Source: Rhizobium sp. RU20A
GTDB taxonomy: Bacteria > Pseudomonadota > Alphaproteobacteria > Rhizobiales > Rhizobiaceae
Assembly (NCBI RefSeq): GCF_900155885.1
Contig: NZ_FTMB01000001.1
Span: forward strand, 496,001-560,000
DNA: 64,000 nt
Direction: 5' to 3'
How positions within the stretch are numbered: position 1 is the first letter of the stretch; every line of letters begins with the position of its first letter. A program made the translations under genes and the position numbers. This document shows, in pieces, positions 29,578-37,496 of the stretch. Below the pieces are notes generated by a model that was not told the origin of the DNA, made no database searches, and worked only from the letters and a program-made list of their open reading frames with translations.

Positions 29578-29764
29578 ATGCGGTCTCCTTGTCTATTCCG
29601 GCGCTGACCGGCCGTGCCGGCTGATGTCGCGCCCTCGTTCCAGTGATTCGGCACCGCATGCTGAAAAGCAGCGCTTCTGGCGGTGTTTTGCGGTGGACTC
29701 TGCATAGGCCGATCCGCTTCTCAAGTGAAAATTGTTTGTTCGGCGCCGTGCGGCTGGGTCCCGA

Positions 29765-30208
29765 TTACCAAGGCCGTGTCTTGCCGGCGCCGATTTGCGC
29801 CAGTGTCGCCTCCAGCCGCTCGATCGCCGCCGCGGTCGTCGCGTGCTGGCGTCGCAGCCGCTCCAATTCGCGCTGCAAGGTCGAAAGCGAAGGGCCACCG
29901 GCGGTTCCGCCTTGCATGCGTTCGGGAACTTCGCAATCGCCCTCATCCGGGCCGGCGCCGATACCGGCAATCAACCAGGCGGGCGAGACACCGAGCACGC
30001 CTGCCAGTTGAAACAGGCTTTTCGATTGCGGCTCGTCGCGGTCGCCCTCCCATGAGGCAACGGTGGCGTCGGGAAGCCCAAGATGGCAGGCAAGATCTTC
30101 TTGGGTAAGCTGCAGGGCATCGCGCGCGCGCCAGATGCGCCCTCCGAGCGTGTCGTCTTGCCCTTGGCTCGCAAGCCGCCGAAACATGGTCTCAGCCGAC
30201 ATCCGCAT
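29765..30208 (-). CDS. XRE-family HTH regulator with C-terminal coiled coil
   Basis: A 147-residue transcriptional regulator. The N-terminal helix-turn-helix spans about residues 22-80 (GGRIWRARDALQLTQEDLACHLGL, then DATVASWEGDRDEPQSKSLFQLAGVLGVSPAWL). The tail is a predicted coiled coil (LSTLQRELERLRRQHATTAAAIERLEATL) that may dimerise it. GAGGAGACAC precedes the start. The targets are unknown; the gaps to frmA (187 bases) and lipB (158 bases) suggest its own transcript. Confidence 0.85.
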   Translation of the reverse strand: MRMSAETMFRRLASQGQDDTLGGRIWRARDALQLTQEDLACHLGLPDATVASWEGDRDEPQSKSLFQLAGVLGVSPAWLIAGIGAGPDEGDCEVPERMQGGTAGGPSLSTLQRELERLRRQHATTAAAIERLEATLAQIGAGKTRPW

Positions 30209-30366
30209 GTGCGTGTCTCCTCTGATTGTCGCGGTTGCCGGCCGCGTGGCCTCGTGGATACGGGTGCCGGCGCTCTTGGAACGTTAGGGTGTTTTGCGCC
30301 GCGAGGCGGGGCCGTGAGCGCCATCAAGGGCGTCAAACGCGCCGCCCGCTGACCGGAACGCCGCGC

Positions 30367-31089
30367 TCAGTCGGCGCTATCGGTCCGGGTCGGCCCGAAA
30401 ATCGCCTCGAAGGCCTCGCGAATGCGCATATCGACATCCGGCATCATCACCGGCAGGCCGAGATCGACGAGGCTCGTGACCCCAAAGTCCCGGATGCCGC
30501 AGGGCACGATGCCGGAAAAATGCGAGAGGTCCGGATCGACGTTGAGGGAAAAACCGTGGAAACTCACCCATCGCCGAAGCCGGATGCCGATCGCGGCGAT
30601 CTTGTCCTCGGCCATCCGGCCGTCGCCGAGCGGCGGCTTTTCCGGGCGCCGGACCCAGACGCCGACGCGGTCCTCGCGCCGTTCCCCCGTGACGTTCATG
30701 GCTGCGAGAGTCTCGATGATGGTCGCTTCCAGCGCGGCCACGAAGGCACGCACATCCTGCTGGCGGCGCTTCAGGTCGAGCATCACATAGACGACGCGCT
30801 GGCCGGGGCCGTGATAGGTGTATTCCCCGCCACGCCCGGTCGTAAACACCGGAAAGCGGTCGGGCGCCACGAGATCCCGCGGCTCCGCGCTGGTTCCGGC
30901 CGTATAGAGCGGCGGGTGTTCGACGAGCCAGACGAGTTCGTCCGCCCGGCCGGCAGCGATGTCGGCCACCGTCTCCTCCATCGTCGCCACCGCCACATCA
31001 TAGGGCACGAGGTCCGGCGCGATCCGCCAGCGAACGGGCGGGGAATCGTTTGCCGGCATCATGGAGCGGGTGATCTCGTCTCTTTGCAT
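30367..31089 (-). CDS. lipB: Octanoyltransferase LipB
   Basis: LipB transfers octanoate from acyl carrier protein to lipoyl domains, the first step of lipoate synthesis. The 240-residue protein has the family blocks [38 protein letters not shown] and the catalytic Lys/Cys region [22 protein letters not shown] plus [15 protein letters not shown] (Cys). The length is typical. It is divergent from the tRNA-Leu gene. lipA is not in the window. Confidence 0.94.
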   Translation of the reverse strand: MQRDEITRSMMPANDSPPVRWRIAPDLVPYDVAVATMEETVADIAAGRADELVWLVEHPPLYTAGTSAEPRDLVAPDRFPVFTTGRGGEYTYHGPGQRVVYVMLDLKRRQQDVRAFVAALEATIIETLAAMNVTGERREDRVGVWVRRPEKPPLGDGRMAEDKIAAIGIRLRRWVSFHGFSLNVDPDLSHFSGIVPCGIRDFGVTSLVDLGLPVMMPDVDMRIREAFEAIFGPTRTDSAD

Positions 31090-31283
31090 GTCGCTGAACT
31101 TTCTATCCTTTTACGCATAGATGGCGTCTTGCGCCGCTCCTGTAAAGGCGCCGCGGCGGGGCGGTGCAGCGCAATCGAACGGAGTTTTTCACAGCCTGGT
31201 GTTTTTCTCTTGTGACGCTCTTGTGTCGCCCGATTCCTTTTGCTACATGCTCGCTCGCCGGCGCAAGTCGGACCTACCACGAT

Positions 31284-31368
31284 GCGGTCGTGGCGGAATT
31301 GGTAGACGCGCAGCGTTGAGGTCGCTGTGGGGCAACCCGTGGAAGTTCGAGTCTTCTCGACCGCACCA
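31284..31368 (+). tRNA. tRNA-Leu (anticodon GAG)
   Basis: An 85-base class II tRNA with acceptor stem GCGGTCG/CGACCGC, D-arm TGGCGGAATTGGTAGACGC, anticodon loop TTGAGGT giving GAG (reads CUC/CUU), a long variable arm TGGGGCAACCCG, T-arm GTTCGAGTC and an encoded CCA end. A terminator follows within three bases. Confidence 0.96.
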
Positions 31369-31370
31369 AG

Positions 31371-31398
31371 AACCCGGCTTCGGCCGGGTTTTTCTTTT
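31371..31398 (+). terminator. Terminator of tRNA-Leu
   Basis: AACCCGGC, a TTCG tetraloop, GCCGGGTT and then TTTCTTTT: a textbook intrinsic terminator directly after the tRNA CCA end. Confidence 0.9.
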
Positions 31399-31436
31399 CC
31401 AGAACCGGTTTCCGTCGGGCGTTGACTGCGCGTGTT

Positions 31437-32027
31437 TCAAAGCGCCTCGATATTGACGCCCACGACAAGAACGCCGAGCAGTGACCCGTTCACCGTATCC
31501 GTCACGGCGATGCTGACCTGGCTCTGGCTGTGCATGACGGACTCATCCCACGTGATCGCGGCCAGGTTCACAGGCTTTGCGCCTGTGCCGACGACCGATG
31601 TCCAGATATCCTCGTCCGCCTGCCAGAAATCCGATGTCGGCTGGCTGGCGGCGCACAGAAACCCACGTTTTCCGATGAAGAAGATTTCCGTCACGACGCC
31701 GACATTGTCGGCCTGAAACCCGCGTAGCGTGGCGGAAAACGGGCCCGACAAGACCTGGTCGATCAGTGGCCCGCCGCCTTGCCCAGCTTCCTGGATCCAC
31801 TGTTGATCGAATTCGAGGATCTGAGGTTGCGAAATGGTCCGAAAGACGCCGTCGCACAGCGCGGCATCACGCATCAGCGTAGACTGCGTCAGCCACGGAC
31901 GGATATGTGCATCCACAAAATGCCGGACCTCGCCGAGATAATAGGGCTCGCCGGCTGCGGGCAGGGCGGCCAGCACCCAGCAGGATGCGACAAAAGCCGC
32001 CATGCCGGGCAAGCGAAACTTGAGCAT
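31437..32027 (-). CDS. Exported protein with PDC/Cache-like sensor domain
   Basis: A 196-residue protein with a signal peptide (LPGMAAFVASCWVLAALPAAGEP), so it is probably periplasmic. The remaining domain (HIRPWLTQSTLMRDAALCDG ... FFIGKRGFLCAASQPTSDFWQADEDIW ... VTDTVNGSLLGVLVVGVNIEAL) resembles the Cache ligand-binding fold of chemoreceptors and kinases, but here it is not attached to any signalling domain. The ATG at 32027 has GGAGG ten bases upstream, which decides against the earlier ATG at 32048. The ligand is unknown. Confidence 0.72.
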   Translation of the reverse strand: MLKFRLPGMAAFVASCWVLAALPAAGEPYYLGEVRHFVDAHIRPWLTQSTLMRDAALCDGVFRTISQPQILEFDQQWIQEAGQGGGPLIDQVLSGPFSATLRGFQADNVGVVTEIFFIGKRGFLCAASQPTSDFWQADEDIWTSVVGTGAKPVNLAAITWDESVMHSQSQVSIAVTDTVNGSLLGVLVVGVNIEAL

Positions 32028-32145
32028 CGTCGGCACGCCTCCATCCATGGATGATTAAGGCTTAGCTTACGTCAAATCCGTTGCGAAGTTCTTTTCATTC
32101 CGGGGAGGAATTTGACGGGCGCCCTGTGTCGCGATCATCGGATTC

Positions 32146-32643
32146 TCAGCCGCGCGAGCCCTTGGCGATCGGCTCCTGATAGGTAAAGCCCATGTCCCAG
32201 GGGAAGTAGATCCAGGTATCCTGGCTGACCTCGGTCACAAACGTGTCGATCAGCGGCCGGCCCTTCGGCTTGGCATAAACGGCGGCGTAGTGCGCGTCAG
32301 GCAACATGTCGCGGACCATGGCGACGGTCTTGCCGGTATCGGTGAGGTCGTCGATGACCAGCACGCCCTTGCCGCCGTCCGTGCGCAGCTCCTCGGTGAT
32401 GCCCTTCAGCACCACCATTTCGCCCTGCGAGGTGTAATCGTGATAGGAGGCGACGCAGACCGTCTCGATCAGGCGGATATTGAGCTCCCGGCAGACGATC
32501 GCCGCCGGCACGAGCCCGCCACGGGTGATGCAGACAATGGCCCGCCAGCTCTCCGCACTGTCCGCCAGCCGCCAGGCCAGCGCCCGCGCGTCACGGTGAA
32601 ACTGATCCCAGGAAACGGGAAAGGCTTTTTCGGGGAGGGACAT
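32146..32643 (-). CDS. gpt: Xanthine (guanine) phosphoribosyltransferase
   Basis: It salvages xanthine and guanine to nucleotides using PRPP. The 165-residue product has the PRPP-binding motif [13 protein letters not shown] (about 93-105), the N-terminal [15 protein letters not shown] and the substrate loop YFPWDMGF near the C-terminus, all standard for Gpt. The start at 32643 ([14 protein letters not shown]) matches the family. It stands alone, divergent from the GFA gene. Confidence 0.94.
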   Translation of the reverse strand: MSLPEKAFPVSWDQFHRDARALAWRLADSAESWRAIVCITRGGLVPAAIVCRELNIRLIETVCVASYHDYTSQGEMVVLKGITEELRTDGGKGVLVIDDLTDTGKTVAMVRDMLPDAHYAAVYAKPKGRPLIDTFVTEVSQDTWIYFPWDMGFTYQEPIAKGSRG

Positions 32644-32894
32644 GGTGTGCTCCATCGGTTGGTGACGGTCGATCGGCGAGGCGGCCGGTCGGATATGTCT
32701 GCTGATTGCCGCCGTTGCCGGCGCACGATCAGATGCGGTTTGTGTCGACGAGATGGATAGCGCGCCGATCGAGAAACGCAAGAGATGGGCCTGTGCAGTG
32801 AGCCGTCGTGCCCAACGCCGGTTGCCGGAGGGAGGTGATCCCGTGCAATCTGGGCTGCAACGGGGTGACGCAACGGGGGCGCGGAGAAACGAGG

Positions 32895-33320
32895 GTGGAT
32901 AAGACAGATCATACCGGCGGCTGTCTGTGCGGTCGCGTCCGCTTCCGTGTGATGGGACGGCCCGATCGTGTCGGCATCTGTCATTGCATGGACTGCCGCA
33001 AGCACCATGGGGCGCTGTTCCATGCCTCCGCCATCTTTCCGCTTTACGCCGTTCAGATTGATGGGGAGCCGCATGCCTTCAAGGGCCGACATTTCTGTCC
33101 CGACTGCGGTTCATCCGTTTTTTCCGTCAGCGACAACGAAATCGAAATTCACCTCGGCTCTCTCGATGAGCCGGATCAGTTCACGCCCACCTATGAGCTA
33201 TGGATCATTCGCCGCGAGCGCTTTTTGCCGCCCTTCGCAGGTATGACGATTCATCTGCGCGACCGCCACGGGCCCGGCGGTGAGGCGGGTGACGAGGACA
33301 GCGGGCTCCATAAAAGATAA
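32895..33320 (+). CDS. GFA-family (glutathione-dependent formaldehyde-activating-like) zinc protein
   Basis: A 141-residue Mss4-like protein. It shows the zinc ligand pairs [22 protein letters not shown] and [11 protein letters not shown], and a late YELWIIRRE. The family was named for formaldehyde-glutathione condensation, but that activity is doubtful in many members, so only the fold is sure. The GTG at 32895 has GGAG eight bases upstream; an ATG at 32808 lacks one. This is the last gene with chromosomal character before the accessory island, and a terminator follows the stop codon. Confidence 0.85.
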   Translation: MDKTDHTGGCLCGRVRFRVMGRPDRVGICHCMDCRKHHGALFHASAIFPLYAVQIDGEPHAFKGRHFCPDCGSSVFSVSDNEIEIHLGSLDEPDQFTPTYELWIIRRERFLPPFAGMTIHLRDRHGPGGEAGDEDSGLHKR

Positions 33321-33354
33321 CCCCGCCGTCAGACGCGCTGACGACGGGGTTTTT
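33319..33354 (+). terminator. Terminator of the GFA-family gene
   Basis: AACCCCGCCGTCAG and CTGACGACGGGGTT form a 14-base stem with one mismatch, followed by TTTT. It starts on the last codon of the gene and marks the end of the core chromosomal block. Confidence 0.85.
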
Positions 33355-33389
33355 CATTCAAAGCCTCTGCTCTACGCAGCCACGAGGTT

Positions 33390-33476
33390 TGTCCCAACCG
33401 TTTCCAGGATTCCAAGCAGTTAGCACCCACCGCGGCCAACGAGGAATGTCCCAAATGACAGCTTGGTTTGTCCCAA
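33390..33476 (+). repeat. Three TGTCCCAA direct repeats, candidate transposase-binding end
   Basis: TGTCCCAA occurs at 33390, 33447 and 33469, each in a GG-rich context (GAGGTTTGTCCCAA, GAGGAATGTCCCAA, TTGGTTTGTCCCAA). Several short direct sites starting with TGT near a tns/tni operon are the expected look of a Tn7/Tn5053-type element end, with the first repeat as the likely terminus. The matching inverted end was not found with certainty. Confidence 0.55.
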
Positions 33477-33924
33477 AAGCGCAAGTCGATGAATCATCAT
33501 CGTTTCAGGGGCAGCAATCGAATTTCAGAAAGAGGATGGAGCTCTCGTGTGAATCGAAGAGATCTGGAACGGGCCGCTCGAAACCGAGCTATCAAGCTAT
33601 CGAGTTATCCCGCCGGTAGGTTCTTGTGTGATCGCATGGACGATGGCGAGTTGCTTGCCGCATTGGACCGGATGAATACGACCGAGATCGCGGAAACAGG
33701 TCGGTTATGCGACCACACTCAATGTCACTGAACTTTTGAGATCGATGCGATTCCAGAGGAACGGCTGATGGCGTTCGTGGATAGGTCCACGAGGCGATCT
33801 CTGTCATCGTTCAAGTGATCGCGACGGTGCGGTTCCAAGCCTGTAGATGCTGACGAGCTGACAGCGATCCAATACTGGCATCAATCGAATCCGGACGTGG
33901 ACCGATGTATTGGCATCGGCAATT

Positions 33925-33962
33925 GAACCAATTATTGGTTCTATCGGTCCAAAAACAGGTTC
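33925..33962. promoter_or_regulatory. Paired 17-bp operator-like dyads with 21-bp period
   Basis: GAACCAATTATTGGTTC (33925-33941) is a perfect dyad; GGTCCAAAAACAGGTTC (33946-33962) is a related imperfect copy exactly 21 bases later, ending five bases before the ATG of the HTH-nucleotidyltransferase. A similar pair occurs at 52064-52105. The placement suggests autorepression, but this is inferred. Confidence 0.6.
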
Positions 33963-33967
33963 ACCTG

Positions 33968-34531
33968 ATGTCCGCAATCGACTTTATGCTTTCAGGTAGG
34001 CAGCAACGCATGCTCGGAGCTCTTCTCCTGAACCCAGAGAAGGAGTTTGGCACAAACGAGCTTCTGTCGATCGGCGGCCCCGGCGTAGGTGCCGGGCGCA
34101 ACATCATCCGCGCCTTCGAGAGGTCGGATATCGTCGTCAAGTCGTCACGAGGAAACCAGGTCGTCTATTCGATCAACTCGAAGAACCCGATATATAATGA
34201 ACTGCGATTGATCTGCCTAAAGACGTTCGGACTGAGGGATGTCATCGCAGGCGTTCTCAGACCCCTTCGCGACCGCATCGAACTGGCATTCATCTTCGGA
34301 TCCGTCGTTAAGGGAAGTGAGCGTGCCAGCAGTGACGTTGATCTCATGGTCGTTGGGAACATCGACTTTCTCGAAATCGGAGAGGCCGTGCAAAAGATGG
34401 AGGAGGTTGTCGGTCGCGAGATAGACCTTCAGCTCCACACATCGGAGGAATGGAAGCAGCTTGCCGGGGATCGCGTGATCGGAGCGATTATGGGAGGAGA
34501 AAAGATCATGGTGGTTGGTGGATGCCCTTGA
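33968..34531 (+). CDS. Winged-helix plus nucleotidyltransferase (MNT-like) protein
   Basis: A 187-residue two-domain protein. Residues about 5-85 look like a winged helix-turn-helix (QQRMLGALLLNPEKEFGTNELL, SSRGNQVVYSINSKNPIYNEL). Residues about 100-187 carry the minimal nucleotidyltransferase signature FIFGSVVKGSERASSDVDLMVVG with the GSx-Dx-D catalytic residues, and a second carboxylate in REIDLQLH. Many MNT proteins are antitoxins that AMPylate HEPN toxins, but no HEPN partner is adjacent. The ATG at 33968 is preferred over 33905, which would read through the operator pair. It may regulate its own promoter. It sits between the candidate element end and tniQ, as cargo or as an element regulator. 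Confidence 0.75.
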   Translation: MSAIDFMLSGRQQRMLGALLLNPEKEFGTNELLSIGGPGVGAGRNIIRAFERSDIVVKSSRGNQVVYSINSKNPIYNELRLICLKTFGLRDVIAGVLRPLRDRIELAFIFGSVVKGSERASSDVDLMVVGNIDFLEIGEAVQKMEEVVGREIDLQLHTSEEWKQLAGDRVIGAIMGGEKIMVVGGCP

Positions 34532-34601
34532 AAGCCAATGCAGGGAACGATGCTCCGCATGGGGCAATCCGAAACAGGCCACAGTCTGGGGGTGAGAGAA
34601 C

Positions 34602-36431
34602 TCAGGCAGCGGTAGCCAGCAAGCGAGGAATGGCGCTCCGAGCGATCAGGATGGCTCCGATTTCGTCTTGGGGGAATGCGGGAACAATCTCCCGTCGTCG
34701 GATCCGATGCATGAGCTCCATTCGGTTGAGACCGTATTCCGTGCACACGGCCCCGAACGAGAGATACGCCGATCGAAACGCCTCCACTTCGCGCTCGTCG
34801 TAGAGCTGCCGCTTGTGGAAGCCATATTTGATGGGGGTCAGCTCTCCGCGTTTGACGAGCGCGGAGAGCGGGCCGCGCTTGATCCCGAGCAGCCGCGCGG
34901 TCTCGGTGGCATTTAGCCCTATAGGGTGGCCAAGGGCGGAACTGACTTCTTTGCCGTCCACCAGCAGCCGTGAACTGAATGGACCCAGATTCTTCATGGC
35001 GACGGTTTTCAATCTCTGGTCCAAAACGAGTTGCAACAGCTCTTTCTGTTGCCTTCCCATAGACTTTGCAGCGGTCGCTAAGGAGATCATGCCAGTGGCA
35101 GGCTTGGCAGTGATGGCATTGTCCAGCTTTGCCTGGAAGGCCTCGATCTCCGACCTCGCGTAGCGATCCAGCATCACATAGCTGCGGTCTTCGGCTGCGC
35201 GGCGTTCAAACGGCATCGGCTTGATGAATCCTTCGGCCACCAAACGCGCGAAGAAGGGTTCCTCGCAGCCGATGATCTTCGCGGCCGCGTTGGACAAGAC
35301 ACTGCTGTTGAGCATGCCAATGGCCTCTTCAGCATCAGCGCGTAATATGAACTGCTCACCTTTGTCCGGGTAATGGGTCCTAAGGTGCCCCATGGCGCAG
35401 AGTATTCTACGAACCGTCTGATCACTGATGCCCGTGGCTTTCACGACCATGTTGACGGAAGTCCAGGCGCTGTCCTCGACCTTGCCGAAGAAGTCGGATC
35501 CGTTGAGGATCGGCATCGATGCCAGCGTATATTTGCGGATCGCCTTCCGGATTGAATCGAACTCCGGACCTTCGCGGTAGTCGTGAAGGCTGTTGTACAT
35601 CCGACCGTAGATGGCCTGACCGCCACGCAGGTTCGACAGCGTGCTCTCTTTTCTGACGACATCGAGGAGCGCGTGCAGTCCCTCCTCGCCCTTCTCGAGT
35701 TTCAGAAAGGCATGGTTGGCCGCCTCGAGAAGGGCGGCATCACCAAGACTGTTCACCCGGCAGCGCTTTCCGTGGAGGGCGGCAACCCCGATGAGTTCGC
35801 AGAAGTGGGTGCAAGACGCGAGCGTGAGGCCGTCAAGCAGCGGCCCGTGATCGCGCCTACCGGCTACGCGGTCGCTGACGAAGATCTCAAACGGCGTGAC
35901 CTTCTGGGGAACGCTCCGGCCGACGATCTCCGGCATGTTGTCCTTCTCCATTTCGAGCGCGGTCAGAAAATCGTAGGCATGGTTGATGTAGCGGACATCG
36001 AGAGACTGCACCAACGTCTGACCATGCTTCCGGCATGCCCGGATCGTCGGGAACATCCATTCCCTCCGGCAGTACGGGCGGGTGCCAGGAATTCGACGCT
36101 GATCCGCCTCGTCATCGGCAAGACAACCCGGACAGAACCGCAGCTTCCGCCGCGCAAGGGAGGGAGCCGGGAAATATTCGCCACCGATGACCGCACCGTG
36201 ATTGTCGCGGACTTCCACCGCGTGAGGCATTAGCTTCGATACCGGCATCTCGACCAGTTCTGCGAAACGCAGGATCTGCGCCCTGTCGCCCTTCTCGAAC
36301 CTGATCCGGTTGATTCCCACATCGCGGCAGAATTCACTTGAACGGGTGCGGCCGTTCGCGCGCGAGATCCTTGACATGAAGCTCGTGAGGAGCTCGTCGT
36401 CGAACAGCGGCACCTTGGTCAGGCCGAACAT
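34602..36431 (-). CDS. TniQ/TnsD-family target-site selection protein
   Basis: TniQ proteins recognise the target site and recruit the AAA+ regulator in Tn7/Tn5053-type transposition. The 609-residue product has the TniQ N-terminus (PLFDDELLTSFMSRISRANGR) and a zinc finger with Cys100, Cys103, Cys133 and His136 (FCPGCLADDEAD; CRREWMFPTIRACRKHG). A long C-terminal region follows with at least two HTH-like stretches (GISDQTVRRILCAMGHL; LNATETARLLGIKRGPLSALVKRGELTP). Its size is nearer TnsD than short TniQ, which suggests recognition of a fixed attachment site. It begins ten bases after the tnsC-like stop. Confidence 0.87.
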   Translation of the reverse strand: MFGLTKVPLFDDELLTSFMSRISRANGRTRSSEFCRDVGINRIRFEKGDRAQILRFAELVEMPVSKLMPHAVEVRDNHGAVIGGEYFPAPSLARRKLRFCPGCLADDEADQRRIPGTRPYCRREWMFPTIRACRKHGQTLVQSLDVRYINHAYDFLTALEMEKDNMPEIVGRSVPQKVTPFEIFVSDRVAGRRDHGPLLDGLTLASCTHFCELIGVAALHGKRCRVNSLGDAALLEAANHAFLKLEKGEEGLHALLDVVRKESTLSNLRGGQAIYGRMYNSLHDYREGPEFDSIRKAIRKYTLASMPILNGSDFFGKVEDSAWTSVNMVVKATGISDQTVRRILCAMGHLRTHYPDKGEQFILRADAEEAIGMLNSSVLSNAAAKIIGCEEPFFARLVAEGFIKPMPFERRAAEDRSYVMLDRYARSEIEAFQAKLDNAITAKPATGMISLATAAKSMGRQQKELLQLVLDQRLKTVAMKNLGPFSSRLLVDGKEVSSALGHPIGLNATETARLLGIKRGPLSALVKRGELTPIKYGFHKRQLYDEREVEAFRSAYLSFGAVCTEYGLNRMELMHRIRRREIVPAFPQDEIGAILIARSAIPRLLATAA

Positions 36432-36441
36432 TGTAGGATCC

Positions 36442-37494
36442 TCATCTGCCGGAAACGGTTGTCGTCAGTGTCCCGTCCTCGTTCACCTCCCGGATGATCT
36501 CGAACCACCGCTCGCTGGTGAACACGTTCGTGTATTCGTCGCAGTTGGAAATGCGCTGGTAGGCTTCCACAAAATGGCGGTATACGAGCTTGCCGCCGGA
36601 CTTCTCGTCCCACAGCGAACGCTCGATCGCCATCTTGATGATCTGGATCGTCATGCCGAGGCGCCAGATCCCGGCATGCAGGAGCCGCCGCAGGAACTCG
36701 CGGCTCAGGGGCACGGCAAGATCCAGCCTGCATGCACGGGTGAGATGTTCGAGGACATCCCCCATGAAGTCGATGTCATTGTCGTCGTTATCGTCGTTGC
36801 CGTCGTCCGGGCTGTCCGACAGTTCGTCGATCGACACGACGGGAGCCCGGCGCTTCATCTGCTTGAACGGATCCCGTTCGATGAAAGTGAGCATATCGGG
36901 CACGCCGCTGAGGATCATCCAAAGCGGCCATCTCAGATCCTGCATCGCACCCTTCACGATGTTCGCAAGATAATCGACTCCCTTCTGGTTGGGAGCGTGC
37001 AGGGCGTGCTGGAATTCGTCGAGATAGAGTATGTAGGTCTGCTTGCGCATCATAGTGGTGACCACCTGATCCCAGATGTAGGGGTCCGAGCGGGTATCTG
37101 CCACCGGATTGCCTGCATGCCTGAGGATCGCCAGGCCGAGGCTCTTGGCCGTGCAGCCTGGCGGAGTCCGAACACGCAGGCACGCACCGATCATGTTGTC
37201 GTACTCGTCCTTGAAAGGCTGCAGGGACGGGTTGGCATCGAGGCGGCGCTTGACGATGGTGCTCTTTCCGGCTCCCGATTTTCCGACCACGGCCACCGCA
37301 TAGCCCTCGTCCGCGTTGCCGCTCATGATGTGGGCCAGCATGAGTTCGAGCTCTGCGTCGATAAGGTCATCGAATCTCGTGACGATGTGCGTGGCCTTTA
37401 GATCCGCAAGGATGGCGGATCGCTCGACCGTCTTGCTGCCGGCGGTGTTGCGGATGTGATCGAGCATGCTGCGCCGAGGAGCCGATTCCATCAT
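36442..37494 (-). CDS. TnsC/TniB-family transposition AAA+ ATPase
   Basis: This is the AAA+ adaptor that polymerises on target DNA and activates the transposase. The 350-residue protein has Walker A VVGKSGAGKSTI (residues 70-80), Walker B YILYLDEFQHAL and sensor PLWMILSGVPDM. The N-terminal region resembles TniB and the C-terminal acidic DSPDDGNDDNDDNDIDF linker is unusual. It starts two bases after the tnsB-like stop, so translation is coupled. All ATPase motifs are intact, so it is presumably functional. Confidence 0.9.
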   Translation of the reverse strand: MMESAPRRSMLDHIRNTAGSKTVERSAILADLKATHIVTRFDDLIDAELELMLAHIMSGNADEGYAVAVVGKSGAGKSTIVKRRLDANPSLQPFKDEYDNMIGACLRVRTPPGCTAKSLGLAILRHAGNPVADTRSDPYIWDQVVTTMMRKQTYILYLDEFQHALHAPNQKGVDYLANIVKGAMQDLRWPLWMILSGVPDMLTFIERDPFKQMKRRAPVVSIDELSDSPDDGNDDNDDNDIDFMGDVLEHLTRACRLDLAVPLSREFLRRLLHAGIWRLGMTIQIIKMAIERSLWDEKSGGKLVYRHFVEAYQRISNCDEYTNVFTSERWFEIIREVNEDGTLTTTVSGR

Positions 37495-37496
37495 AG

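Larger units (their letters stand above)
33355..33967. other. Island junction region without a convincing gene
   Basis: About 610 bases between the last core gene and the HTH-nucleotidyltransferase. It holds three TGTCCCAA repeats and a paired operator (described separately). A TTG-initiated frame at 33468-33731 (87 codons) overlaps the third repeat, has no ribosome site and is not called. The rest is unassigned; the element end is probably here. Confidence 0.5.

Noticed and set aside
29593-29970. 125-codon minus-strand frame near the XRE regulator
   Set aside because: It overlaps the regulator in another frame, starts without a ribosome site and matches no family.
33468-33731. 87-codon frame at the island junction
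   Set aside because: TTG start lies within a TGTCCCAA repeat and there is no ribosome site; kept only as unassigned sequence.
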